This document shows positions 1 through 11,600 of a DNA stretch of 64,000 nucleotides, in pieces (position 1 is the stretch's first letter; every line of letters begins with the position of its first letter). The notes beneath the pieces are model-generated. The model searched no databases and was not told the DNA's origin. It worked only from the letters and a program-made list of their open reading frames with translations. Source of the stretch: Owenia fusiformis (taxonomy: Eukaryota > Annelida > Polychaeta > Sabellida > Oweniidae). Location: NCBI GenBank assembly GCA_903813345.2, contig CAIIXF020000009.1:3472001-3536000 (forward strand). Direction: 5' to 3'. The position numbers and the translations under genes were made by a program.

Positions 1-656
1 CGTTCTTACAGTCCTGCAAAAAGTCGTAATACGCGCTAAATCTGGCTGTGGTCGGGAAATATGTCAAAAATAATTAGCTACTTCGTTCATAAACAGTCTC
101 CAATAATTGAATCATTTCAAAATTCTAAAATCACCTTCCTTCCCGTCTGAGAACGTTCTTGAAGTTCGTAAATAGACCTTAGAAAGTTGCAGCTACGTTC
201 ATTCCGTTCGCACACAATTTAAAACAAATTTTGAAGAACGCAGTGGCAACTTGTTTGGTGCGAAAGCTATATTTTTGCTAACTCGTACATACGCAGTCTT
301 TAATCATACGCTCTTAATCAGTTTAAACCCGTTTACAATTAGTTATACCTCGTTCTCAATACGTCCTCAGACAGTTCAACTCGTTGTAAAAACGTCCCTA
401 TTAGGATTAAAGTACGACGGTTCCGTTCGCAGTACGTCCAGCTCGTCGTTAGTGCGTTGTCAATTGTTCTAATTGTAGAACGTGGCGACCGCGAGAACAT
501 TTTGAGCATGTTTTAAGTTCTAGAGGACCTACCCGTTCGAGTGCGTTCGATGGAGTTTGCAATCGAGACCCCAAACGGGTCTAAGTACGAATCCGTTCGT
601 ACACAGTTGAAGCGTTTTCGAAAACGTAGTGAGAACTATAGTTTGGTGTGATAGTA
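1..656 (+). mobile_element. CCCCTATCACACC-type DNA element, left end cut by window
   Basis: Matches 29974-30619. The right end reads AACTATAGTTTGGTGTGATAG at 630-650. The arms are full of ACGTTC and GTTCGT words. The short frame at 251-472 is part of the repeat and not a gene. Confidence 0.7.
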
Positions 657-981
657 GGGTAACAAGTTCATAAGCAATCTTCGATACATTGTCCTGAATC
701 AATTTAAACCCTATTTGCCAGACAGTTCAACTCATTCTAAAAACGTTCCTAGAAACCCTACTATCACCCCAAACTAGTTCTCACTACGTTCTCGAAAACG
801 GGTTTCAACTGTGTACGAACGGACTGGACGTACTTAGAACCGCTTGGGGTCTATTTACAAACTTCATCGAACGTACTCGAACGAGTAGGTCCTCTAGAAC
901 TTAGAACATGCTCAAAATGTTCTCGTGGTCGTCACGTTCTACAATTATAACGAGTGACAACGTACTAACGACGAGCTGCAC

Positions 982-3900
982 CACTGTGCAAAATGTGCGG
1001 TATCTCTCGTTTTATTTCAAGAGATTTGGACAAATAGTTTGTATATATCTCTAGAATCCCCCAAAATATAGTTAGATATCATGTATCTGATACGGACAAA
1101 TTTGCGTATCGAACCAGTTCTACTTAACTATTTGATGGTATGCCACAGAATAGGTCCCACATTATACCCGTGGTAATCAGGAGATTTGCTAACTATATTA
1201 TACATCTTCTATCTATACTCTTAAAACACTGACTATACTTTACTATTCATACAACTATCGGACATGAAGAACAAGAGATACGCTGCCTATTCTGTGCTAA
1301 AAACAGCAGATATCAGCTTATATCAGGAGATACTCTCATATCAGACTTCCCAAAACAGGAGATACGGTAACTATACGAAATGACGTCATCAAGTCTCATT
1401 ATTTGCAACGCTAATTAGGTAACATCACTTATCTGGCTTATTAACAATTACTCCGGTAGTTAAGTCATTAAATAAACAAATAGGGAGAATCTGAATCATA
1501 TTCTTTATCTCTTGTTTATCAATAAAGTTTAATGTTAATAAAATAAACAACTGTAATGTTAGCACCTAGGTTTTAAGTAACGTACAGCATTCTTCGGTAC
1601 ATACTGTGCTGTTAATAATAATTTATTATTCAATAATTAATCCGTATGTTAGGGTTAATAGATAATCTCTACAGCTGATGACTCTTAGTTCCACAAAAAT
1701 AATTTGCAAAATAAGTTTTTTCATATATATTTGATTGTATGATGTCCCTCATGTTATGTTTAACATTGTGTTAAATTTTTGATTCAATCAATTAAATAAT
1801 TGTAAAGTTAATTTTGAATTTTTAATCAATTGGTTTTCCTCACATTTTTATTCCATTGTTTCTCTGTCACATTAAGTTTATAACAAACATCATTTAAATC
1901 CCCCTCTAACACAGGTACAAACAACCATTCATTTTGCCAACCAAAACATCAGTCATGACACAGAACTGCTAAATATTCAATAAACACATTGTGCATTTTA
2001 TACAGACCCGTTCCTAAGGACCCCCCTCCCCGTGGCCAACAATTCTTTCAAAATCATGTAGTTTTCACCATTCACATACATGTATTGACATTCCAGAGCA
2101 ATACAATAAGTCAAACTTTAATCCCTAATTATTCAATTTCTATGATTTGAGTTTTGTTCACACTGATAGATAATCTGTTTGTTAGAGTTAATGGATTAAT
2201 TTCTACAGCCGATGGTTCTAATTTCAACCGAAAAATAATTTGCAAATTAAGTTTTTTATAATTTTTTGATTGTATAATGTCCCTTATGTTATGATTAACA
2301 TTGTGTTAAAATTTGGATTTAATTGATTGACTCAACAGAAAGTTAATTTTTAATGTCAATGGGTTTCGTCACATTTTACTCCATTGGGTTTCCTGATTTC
2401 CTCACAATTTAACTCAATTGTTTCTCTGTCAAAATCCTACATAGTTTTACCAATCTGGGCACAGTGATTTTGGGCCAAAATTATCGATTGTGAGCCATTG
2501 GTATGTTTTGAAAATTGCTCCTCTGGGCTAAAACTTATTATGAGCCTGTAATATATTGGATGTATTGCTCCGATTTCTTCTGACAAATCTCTGATAATAA
2601 ATGAGAAACATGCATTAAGTTTGCATGATACAAGTGGTGTTAAGCCATGCTTAAACAAAATTAAAACTTGAATTCTCTCACATTTTACAATTTATTCTTT
2701 CTGTTATCAATGTAATATCTGAGATATAAACCAGGGATATAAACAACAGATTAGTCCATGATATAATACATTTGTTTCTACTACAATTGGACCATTTCTT
2801 TTTATTACAGCTAGTTTTATTAACCTTTCTTTGTTTTCCATTTCCAAATATAGTATATATTCAAAAGGTGCGAGATTCGGTATGTTAAGATGTTTGATAA
2901 TGAAAATAAAGAAGCGGGTACATTTTACATTAATTCCTAATGTTTCATCTGACAAAGCGATGATTACACTTTGAGCAAATTGGAGCATGGTAGAACAAAC
3001 TGATTTAAATAACATATTAACATACAGTACATGTATGTCAGAGCAATATGATAAGTAAAACTTTAATCCCCAATTATTCAATTTCTTTAATATGAGTTTC
3101 GTTAACACTGATCACTAATCCATTTGTTAGTGGTAATGGATTAATTTCCTACAGCCAACAGTTCTAAGTTCCACAAAAATAATTTGAAAACTAAGTTTTT
3201 CATAATTATTTGATTGCATAATGTCCCTAATGTTATGATTAAAATTGTGTTAAAATTTGGATTTAATTGATTGACTCAACGGAAAGCTAATTTTTAGACA
3301 TTTTTACTCCATTGTTTCTCTGCCACATTAAGTTTACAACAAACAACATTTAAGGCCCCCCTCTTACACAGGCACAAACAACCACCTGTATTCACTTTGC
3401 AAACCACAAAAATAGTCTTGACACAGAACTGCTCAAATTTTAGCTATATACATTACGCATTTTAAACAGGCCCGTACCTAACAAGTAACGATTCCCTCCC
3501 CTTGGCAAACAATTCTTTCAAAATCATGCAGACTTTCACCATTCACATACATGTATTGATGTCAGAGCAATAGAAGTAATACTTTAATCCCTAAGTTATT
3601 TTCAATTTCTATGAAATGAGTTTTGTTCACTGATAACTAATCCGTTTGTTAGAGTTAATGGATTAATATCTAGAGCCGTTTGTTCTAATTTCAACAAAAA
3701 GTAATAATTTGCAAATTAAGTTTTTCATATTTATTTGCTTGTATATTGTTCCTCATTCTATGATTAACAATGTGTTAACATTTGGATTGAATCGATTAAC
3801 TCATTGGAAAGTTAATTTTTTGATTTTTAATTGATGACTTTTCTTAACTTTCTTTAACTTTAACTTTAAATATAACTAAATAATGTATATAAAGTGAATC

Positions 3901-4359
3901 TATCAGTTTTATTTTATTTGTTTAATTACTTAACGCTGACAGTGCATTGCCAATCATTAATAAGCCAGATAAGTTAAAGAAATAAGAAACGATGACGTCA
4001 TTTCGTATAGTTAGCGTATCTCCTGTTTTTAGAGCTCTGATTTAATAGTATATCCTGAAATAGGCCAGAAGAAGCTGTTTTCCATAGAATCGGCGGGTAT
4101 GTCTGGTTCTATTGGTCCAATAGAGTGGTAGGCAAACTACATGTATTTGTTAGCCTAGATATATAACACAGCCTATATTAGCTCATATTTCGTAGAGTTG
4201 AAAATAGTACTAACTATAGTAGTTGTCCGCCAAATCTCTTGGTATAGGTTGTGTCTCTACAACACGGGAGATACGGGAGATATTTCACACTATGACAGTT
4301 GATATTAGAGCATAGTTAACAGGAGATGCTATTACTATATAGCCTTTTTGGCACAGTGC
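982..4359. mobile_element. 3.4-kb element with CACTGTGC ends and 22-bp flanking direct repeat
   Basis: Ends are CACTGTGCAAAA (982) and the inverted CACTGTGCCAAAA (4359). It is flanked by 22-bp direct repeats at 960-981 and 4360-4381 that match at 21 positions, while other copies of the host repeat carry that motif once. A 39-bp inverted repeat with one mismatch sits at 1352-1390 and 3991-4029. Inside are about four imperfect direct repeats starting near 1640, 2175, 3110 and 3625. No coding capacity is visible, so it is non-autonomous. Confidence 0.6.
1640..3850. repeat. Imperfect ~520-bp tandem repeats inside the 3.4-kb element
   Basis: Phrases such as GTTAGRGTTAATGGATTAAT, AATAATTTGCAAA and CATTCACATACATGTATTGA recur with starts near 1640, 2175, 3110 and 3625. 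The second unit carries about 400 extra bases (2437-3108), whose minus-strand frames look non-coding. Confidence 0.65.
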
Positions 4360-5514
4360 ACGTACCAACGACGAGCTGCACGTACTACGAACGGAACCGT
4401 CGTACTTAAATCCTACTAGGGACGTTTTTACAGCGAGTTGAATTGTCTGAGGACGTGTTGAGAACGCGGTAGAGCTAATTGCAAACGGGTTTAAACTGAC
4501 CAAGAACGTATTTAAGACTGCTCATGAAAAAATATGCAAAAATATAGCTATTACACCAAACAAGTTGCCACTGCGTTCTTCAAAACTGGTGTTAAACTGT
4601 GTGCGAGCGGAATGAAGGTAGCTGCAACTTTCTAAGGTCTATTTACGAACTTCATGAACTTTCTCAGACGGGAAAGTGATTTCAGAATTTTGAAATGATT
4701 CAAAATTCGATGGTGACCATACCGTTCTGTAATCAGGTTATAGTGACCTTCTAGACTAAGAGACGCGTTATACGACGTTGCACACCGACGTGGTGCGACC
4801 TGAACGAACTGCGAATGAGATGGACGTATTGAAGACTGTTTATGAACGAAGTAGCTAATTATTTTAGACATATTTCCCGACCACAGCCAGATTGAGCCCG
4901 TTTTACAACGTTTTTGTAGGACTGGGAAGAACGGGTAAGAACTAGTTTGGTGTGATAAGGGGGTAAGATTAGATTAATGTACGAATTAAATTTCGAAGAT
5001 ATTCATCACGCAGTTTTGAAAAAACGTTAAGAGAACGCGATTCGCAAATACTTGGCAATTCATTGTGTACCTTTATAAATTCTTAACATAGTCAACAGTG
5101 GCTCGATTTTCATGAAATAAAGCATATTGGAAAGATAAATCAATATGATAAATTTGTATCTATCAAACAGATAAACAATTACCTTTTCGTATTTTCTAGA
5201 GATTTAGAAACAAGGTAACAATCATTATTTTATGAATTTCAATTTTATTGGAATCAAGTTCCAACTATCATAACTTTGCCTCTCTTCCCCAATCAATCTA
5301 ATTTTGTTTACGCCAAATAGTGACCCCCACCATCCCTGAAGAAATTATGGTTCAAAATATTTTCCCCATTCCTTTATTTCAATTAACAATGATTTTCCAA
5401 TGAGTCAAAAATCAAACTTATTGTTGTTTTACCAGCTTTAACCATTGGCTTTTGCCACAACTCTTCTAGTTTTTGTCATATGATGATTACAAATAAAACC
5501 AAACTAAAGCTAAC

Positions 5515-5634
5515 CGTGTCGTCCAGGTTAGTGTCTGCAATATCTTTCATTGCCTTCCACATGTTGCTAAAAACGTCATTTAATCTCACCCACATTGGAC
5601 TGCCCTCTGTCCACTTGGTCATGGTGAGAATATT
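5515..5634 (-). CDS. Gene A exon 8 (lobe 2 linker helix, start of EF loop 2)
   Basis: 120 nt, phase 0 at both ends, acceptor TTTCTGCAG, donor GTTAGC. It encodes NILTMTKWTEGSPMW to DTNLDDT, the counterpart of exon 3. It is separated from exon 7 by about 7.4 kb of intron holding nested transposons. The following exon 9 is not in the window for this gene. Confidence 0.72.
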
Positions 5635-8600
5635 CTGCAGAAATGAAATCTTACATCATTTATTTTGACTCATTGATAGTCACGTAATTAACCGCGTATG
5701 TCTCTTGTATTAGGGATCTTGAAGCTTTTCGGATTCTGAAAGTGAGCTTTACCGGGAAAGTGAGAGTCAAATTGCAGGGGTCATATCAATAGTTCAGTAG
5801 GTGTAATTGATAAATCAATAGTGTCAAATCTAAAACACAAATCGTCCCATTATTTCCACATTGTTATAACTCACTTTTTAAGGTTTTGAGTTAAGTATAC
5901 TATCTTTCTCAATTTTTCGCGAGGAATTCATTTCTGAGGTCCATTTCAATGGATCTTATCTCCTTTTGGAGATAACCAGTGCCACATTGTTATAAGTGCA
6001 AAATGAGGACAACGAAATTAGGCCCAACTTGTCATATCCGTTTGGGTAGGCATCAGAGCCAATCAGATACATAATTTTGATCATGCGACTAATAATAATG
6101 TGGACGAAATGTGGACGATCTGTTATGCCTGGGTCACATAGCCGCCGGGCGCCGGCCGATGAGTAGTCATCGGCCGATTTCTAAATCGACCGGGCGCCGG
6201 TGACTTTTCACCGATGTCTTGATCTAATCGTGAGTATGGTCACATTAGTACAGGCATCGTACGGCGCCCGCAATCAATTGAATCTGAAAGACATCGCACG
6301 GGTATCGCAAGGCTATCGGCCGATGACCGTACGGGACCCGCTAGGACATCGGTCGATTTACAGGCCTCTAGATTTATACTTAATCCCTGTATGACCCAGT
6401 ATGACTGTTCCACATGGCGTGAATGCAACATTTGAAAACGAAATACTTTGATAAACAGGACTTCCAGGATAATAATGTTTTCATGCAATAAAAATCAGAA
6501 AAAGAAGATCCTCTTTTGAGTAAATAGGTTCAATATTTAGAAAAAATGTTGACATGGGGTCCCTATTCATCATTTTTCGAATTGTTCGATTGATATTTTT
6601 ATCATCATGGGTACTTCAATTGAAAGAAAACATATTGTTTTAATAAAAACACTCTATTTGTGCCCAGAAGGTACTCATGGTGAAAGATATGACCGTCTAA
6701 AATCACTTGCCATACTGGACGTGGTCTTTTCATCAAAGTGCACCCTGATCTTAATTCACTTTTAGATCTTTCATATAAAAAAATACTATGTCTACCTGTC
6801 CATCCGATGCTATTAGCAAAATTCCCTATTTCTCCATCTTTCTTTCGTCTGTCCTTGTAAAGAGAATTAGTTTGGTCATAAAAATATGGCTTCAAAGAAA
6901 TTGGCATATTTCTTCTGTTTCAAGTGGAGTACCCGCTTCCCTATAGACACATCTAAATCTTCATTATCCACCAGCTCAGTAGCATTGTTATTGTCTTTTT
7001 GCACCTGTCTTCCCAAGGCCTTCCTCATATATGGCCCATTGGCCTTATCCCCTCTATCCTTAGCCTTTGACATATTACGTTGTAATTGAGACGTAATTAA
7101 TCGTAGTAAAATTGTGACCCTTGAAATTACTGTACTCACAAAAACATTCCGAAGGTTTTTAAAATAAATGATTTGTAATGGTATATGCATGAGTGAATAT
7201 ACGCATAAAAATGTAACACTCTATTCAATGTGTATGACAGACATACACGATTAATGTCAATATAAGAACGACTAGATCAACCCACCCACCCAGCCATTCA
7301 AATGTGTGCCATTGTTTTATATACAGTAAGCTTAATCGTTCCATTTATGTTTTATAAAAACCTCTGACAGTGTGTAGTAATTATAATTCCTTTCATTATT
7401 TTTAAAACCTTTATATCACTTTATAAGTAATCATTATTAAGATTTATCCAACATCAGCACGCAAAATCCAAAGATGACCGTGCGATGCCACCGGGCGCCG
7501 TAAGATAATCGTACGATGATCGGGCGGGACACGGCCGGGTAGGTACCGATGAGTTTGGTTGAGAAAAAATCGCCAAGACATCGGCAACTTTTATCTCCGC
7601 GATAAAACTCTGCCAGCGCCCGTACGATGTCTAAAAATCGGCCGATGAGTGGCGATCATCGCCCGGCGCCCGTACGATGCCCGGGCTCGCCGGCCGATTT
7701 TGAACAAAATACTCATCGGCCGGGCGCCGCAGTGAAAATCGGAGCCTATGTGACCAAGGCATTACTAGTATACTTTGCAGGTAATTAACAAAGGAGATCA
7801 TAAATCATGACACCATACATGGAGTAGAAACAAAAGAAAGCAGATTTGACAATTATTTGTCACAAAAAATGTTCATTCAGTGAACATAGTCAATTACTGA
7901 CCCTGTTATAGCCTTTTTACCTTTGTCATGTAAAGATCTGGTGGATTTATCCAAAATATTTACAATTTTCGCACCTAAGTTGTGTTGTTATGGCGACCAC
8001 TTGACCAATCATGATCAAACTTGTCATAGCAACTAATCAAATATAGATACATAATCCCTAGAAATATAATGTGACTGAAGGTATATAACAGAAATTATTG
8101 ATGATTATCATAGTACCGACACATAAAAGTAGCAAGGGAGGTATAAATGGCAACAATTCGCAGATGCTGAAAAACTAGACCCTATTATTTTCAAAATCAA
8201 TGAGAAATGATATATTTCTCATTATCAACATAATTAGAAAGATGCAATCCTGTTAGCAAAAACATAGACCGAGCTCATCCAGTACCTGTCAGTCAAAATG
8301 GAACACAGGTCATATTCTTTATAATTAGATGGGTAGAATAATGGTACCATGACCAGAATATGAGACCATAACAAAATGGAAGTGAATAAAAATTCAGTTT
8401 TCAGGGTTATTTTGATATTTCAAAAACAAGAAACAATAAAAAATATGTGTTTTATTTAAGAAATATCGACCGAAGAGCAGGGCTACTAGTTTCGAATACA
8501 CCCCGTAGGTCTCGGCACAAACGTTTTCTGTACCCCGAACGACCGAAAGGATGACCTACTCTGAGGTCTATAATACGATTCGAACATGAAAACTCACCAG

Positions 8601-11600
8601 AATATTGCAAAATCGTCAATTTCGATGTTCATTCCCACTTTTTCATTTCTACATCCGGTTGAGCGTTTGGCTGTTCCAATTTGTTTACTTACCTCCTGAC
8701 CCCAACTTAAGTTTCTATTGACATTTCGGCCTATTTTATTGCTTTCACGCATCTCTACTACATTGATAATTATTGAAATTACTAAGATTACAGTTTACAA
8801 ATGCTCCGACAGAAAATTTTGGCTCCGGACAATTCTCCTTGCCATTTTGAATTTTGCAGACGAGGGGGGATGCGAAAAGAACGGAATGGCCTAAACTGAC
8901 CAATGAGTGCACTGAACGAAACACTTAGTACAGAGCCGGGATTTGATCTCGAATATAACCCAGCTGAAGCATTGACTTTGTTTACAGTTTATAGAAGCCG
9001 TAAATACAGTCATGTTCGAATTATTGTTAATCAGTGATTTTTGTTCTGCAAGGCCTACATATACACATGATTACCTATACTAAAAATTAAGTTTTTAAAA
9101 AGTACAACTCAAAAGTTATGAAGACCCAAACTTCAACCTCTGATTTCTCAATATCAGCAAAAATGCAATTGTAACAATGTGGATATAATGGGACGAAATG
9201 TAAAATCTTTAGAGAATAACAACATTCAAGCATAGCATATCAACACAACGGTACAGAATTCCGTGAACTTTGCCAGATGTTGTCTTGGGTTGCGATATTG
9301 TGTACCTAATCCTATAACCATTAAAACCTTGATGTGACCACGCTCTACATAACTCCGCCTTCTCCCAATTTTCTATTTACATTTTAACGTAAGTTTTGGG
9401 GTTTTCTCCGTATTTCAGAACTTTTATAGTACCCAAGGAGTGGTTATCGTCATGGATAATACTGTATCCGCTAAAAGTCGACAGTCTCCAGGGAATACTA
9501 AAGGTCCTATTACCACTATTACTTGGACACGCATACAATAGTTATTTATAGAGTAAAAAAGTGCTTGGGGTACATTTTCTGGCCTGTTAATTTCATGGGA
9601 TGTTCCATATTTTTGAGCCGATGGGAAATGGGAGATCATTCCTCATATTTTTCCACTCTTCAAGAGATGGCCAGCGTACACTGGTTCCCATACTATCGGC
9701 CAAACATCATTTATGAAACAGTTGCAATGTCAACATCGAGCATCAAGTATAGAGGCTGACAAGGATAAGAACTCAGTCAGATGTGAGAAGTCCATTGTGA
9801 GGTGACAGCTAGGCTATAGGGAGATATGAAAACTTTATTGACAAAATAATGCCTGAATATTACAACAATTATGAACTGAATTATCTTCCTCTGAGAGTGA
9901 CTAATATCCAGGACTGGAAGATAGTATGTGAAAATTCAGCAATGCATAGTTCTCAATATACCGTGCACGCAGATAAATTCTGAAAGAATATTGTGAAATA
10001 AATGGGTTTGTTTCTAAACCCTTATGACACGACCCCTGAAATGTAACTTACACGTTCCTAGTAAGTCTCACTTTCAGATTCCAAATAGCTTCAAGATCCT
10101 TACACTACATTGAAGGAAGTTGTGTTAGGACCATTTGAAGGGTACATATTGTATGGTATGATAATTCACATTGCACATCGCATCGTGTGCCTATCGTGTA
10201 TATATGAATGCCGCGATTAGAAAAAATGGTGTCTGTAAATTACCAATATTTTCCTAACGTAATATTACATCGTGGCTAAATAGTGGCTTTACCCGCGCTT
10301 TGTGATTTGTTCATAACTTTGACATTGGCTATCGCGGCGTTGTTGAAATCACTGCAGTCTGCAAATTAACTCTGTATTTTTTGCAACTGCGCCATATTTC
10401 ATACTCACTGATATCAAATAACTTCATTATCTATCTGTTCAACACCTGTTTACCATTTCTTCTGGGAGAATGAAAGTTACTATATGTATTCCAGGCCCGT
10501 AGCAAGGGGGATGCACCCTCTCCCCCGGCCAGACATTCGTTATTTATTAGCTTATTGAGCTTATTTTTATTTTTGCCGTATGGCCCATTCAGTTATATAG
10601 AAACTCCCTTATTGCTTTAAATATTAATCACTGTTCAGTTGGATGAGAATGTCACATGAACATTCAAGACATGTCATATATTCTTATTCAGATCATCAAA
10701 GGACTGAAGATTCAAGTGAAAAATCCAGTAATATCTGTCTAATCTTAACAATTCTGAGACCAGCATGAAGTGTTCTGATTTTTGCATTCATATTTTAAGG
10801 TTTTATGAACAATTTATAAGTCAATGGAAAATAACAAATTCGTGACAGAGAAAAATTGTTCACATTGAGCAGTGTTTGGAGTAGAGGTGTCCAGATATAC
10901 AGGTTTCGCTGTATATTACAAATTGATTTTGATATTCAGTCAGCTGTGCGGTTCCAGTGGCATTCATATTGGACAGGTATTATAACTGTATCTTTTGTTC
11001 ATTGCATATATTATTATACATTATTTTTGTTAATAAAGTTATTACATTTCATGTCATGTTGTTTTATTTAATATAAAAGTGTTTTTAGGTAGTTTTTGGC
11101 CATAACGAACAGACTTACTCATTTTGAATAGCTTATATATATAAACATGATAAAGGCAAAATAGTAGGAAATATTATGATCAAGCAAATAATCGTCTACT
11201 CCTTACAAACATATTCCAATAATAAACACAGATAAAATTAATTTTAAATTGTAATAGTATGTTAGTGTATGGAGTTTGAAGTGGGAGGGGGATACAATTA
11301 CCAGTCTGCTGATTGATGACTTAATAACTTAATATAAAATATATCATAGCTTTTATCAGGTGGTACTTATGTCTGACTAACGTTCTTTAAATCATCTCGT
11401 CTCGCGGTTTTAAAAAGGGGGGGGGTTGCCAAGAAGGTGGGGGCTGTTTGACGGTTTTGGCAATAACATCATGCGAAAAGTGCTAAGAATGGTGAAAAAT
11501 TGCATGATTTTAACGAATATTTGGCAAGGGGGAGGGGGGTGAGGCCCTCTGGCTACGGCCCTGGAATGCATTTAGGAATTTCCTTCTCCCAGAAGAAATG

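Larger units (their letters stand above)
757..4955 (-). mobile_element. CCCCTATCACACC-type element split by a 3.4-kb insertion
   Basis: Left end at 757 (CCCTACTATCACCCC) and inverted right end near 4955 (TTTGGTGTGATAAGGGGG). The interior from 982 to 4359 is a second element. The two flanks read as one continuous copy of the family on the minus strand. Confidence 0.65.

Noticed and set aside
2437-3108. Minus-strand frames of 73 and 133 codons
   Set aside because: They fall in AT-rich tandem repeats of a mobile element. There is no support from a second copy or known domain.
4632-4871. Repeated 79-codon frame (MSKIISYFV... / MSEIISFFV...) at 4632, 30792 and 35233
   Set aside because: It lies inside the CCCCTATCACACC transposon and changes in step with its non-coding flanks. 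The number of copies reflects the repeat only.
6605-7190. Minus-strand frames inside the Harbinger-like element considered as transposase
   Set aside because: No DDE or Myb-like motif can be seen. They are short, overlapping and need frameshifts. Kept only as possible remnants.
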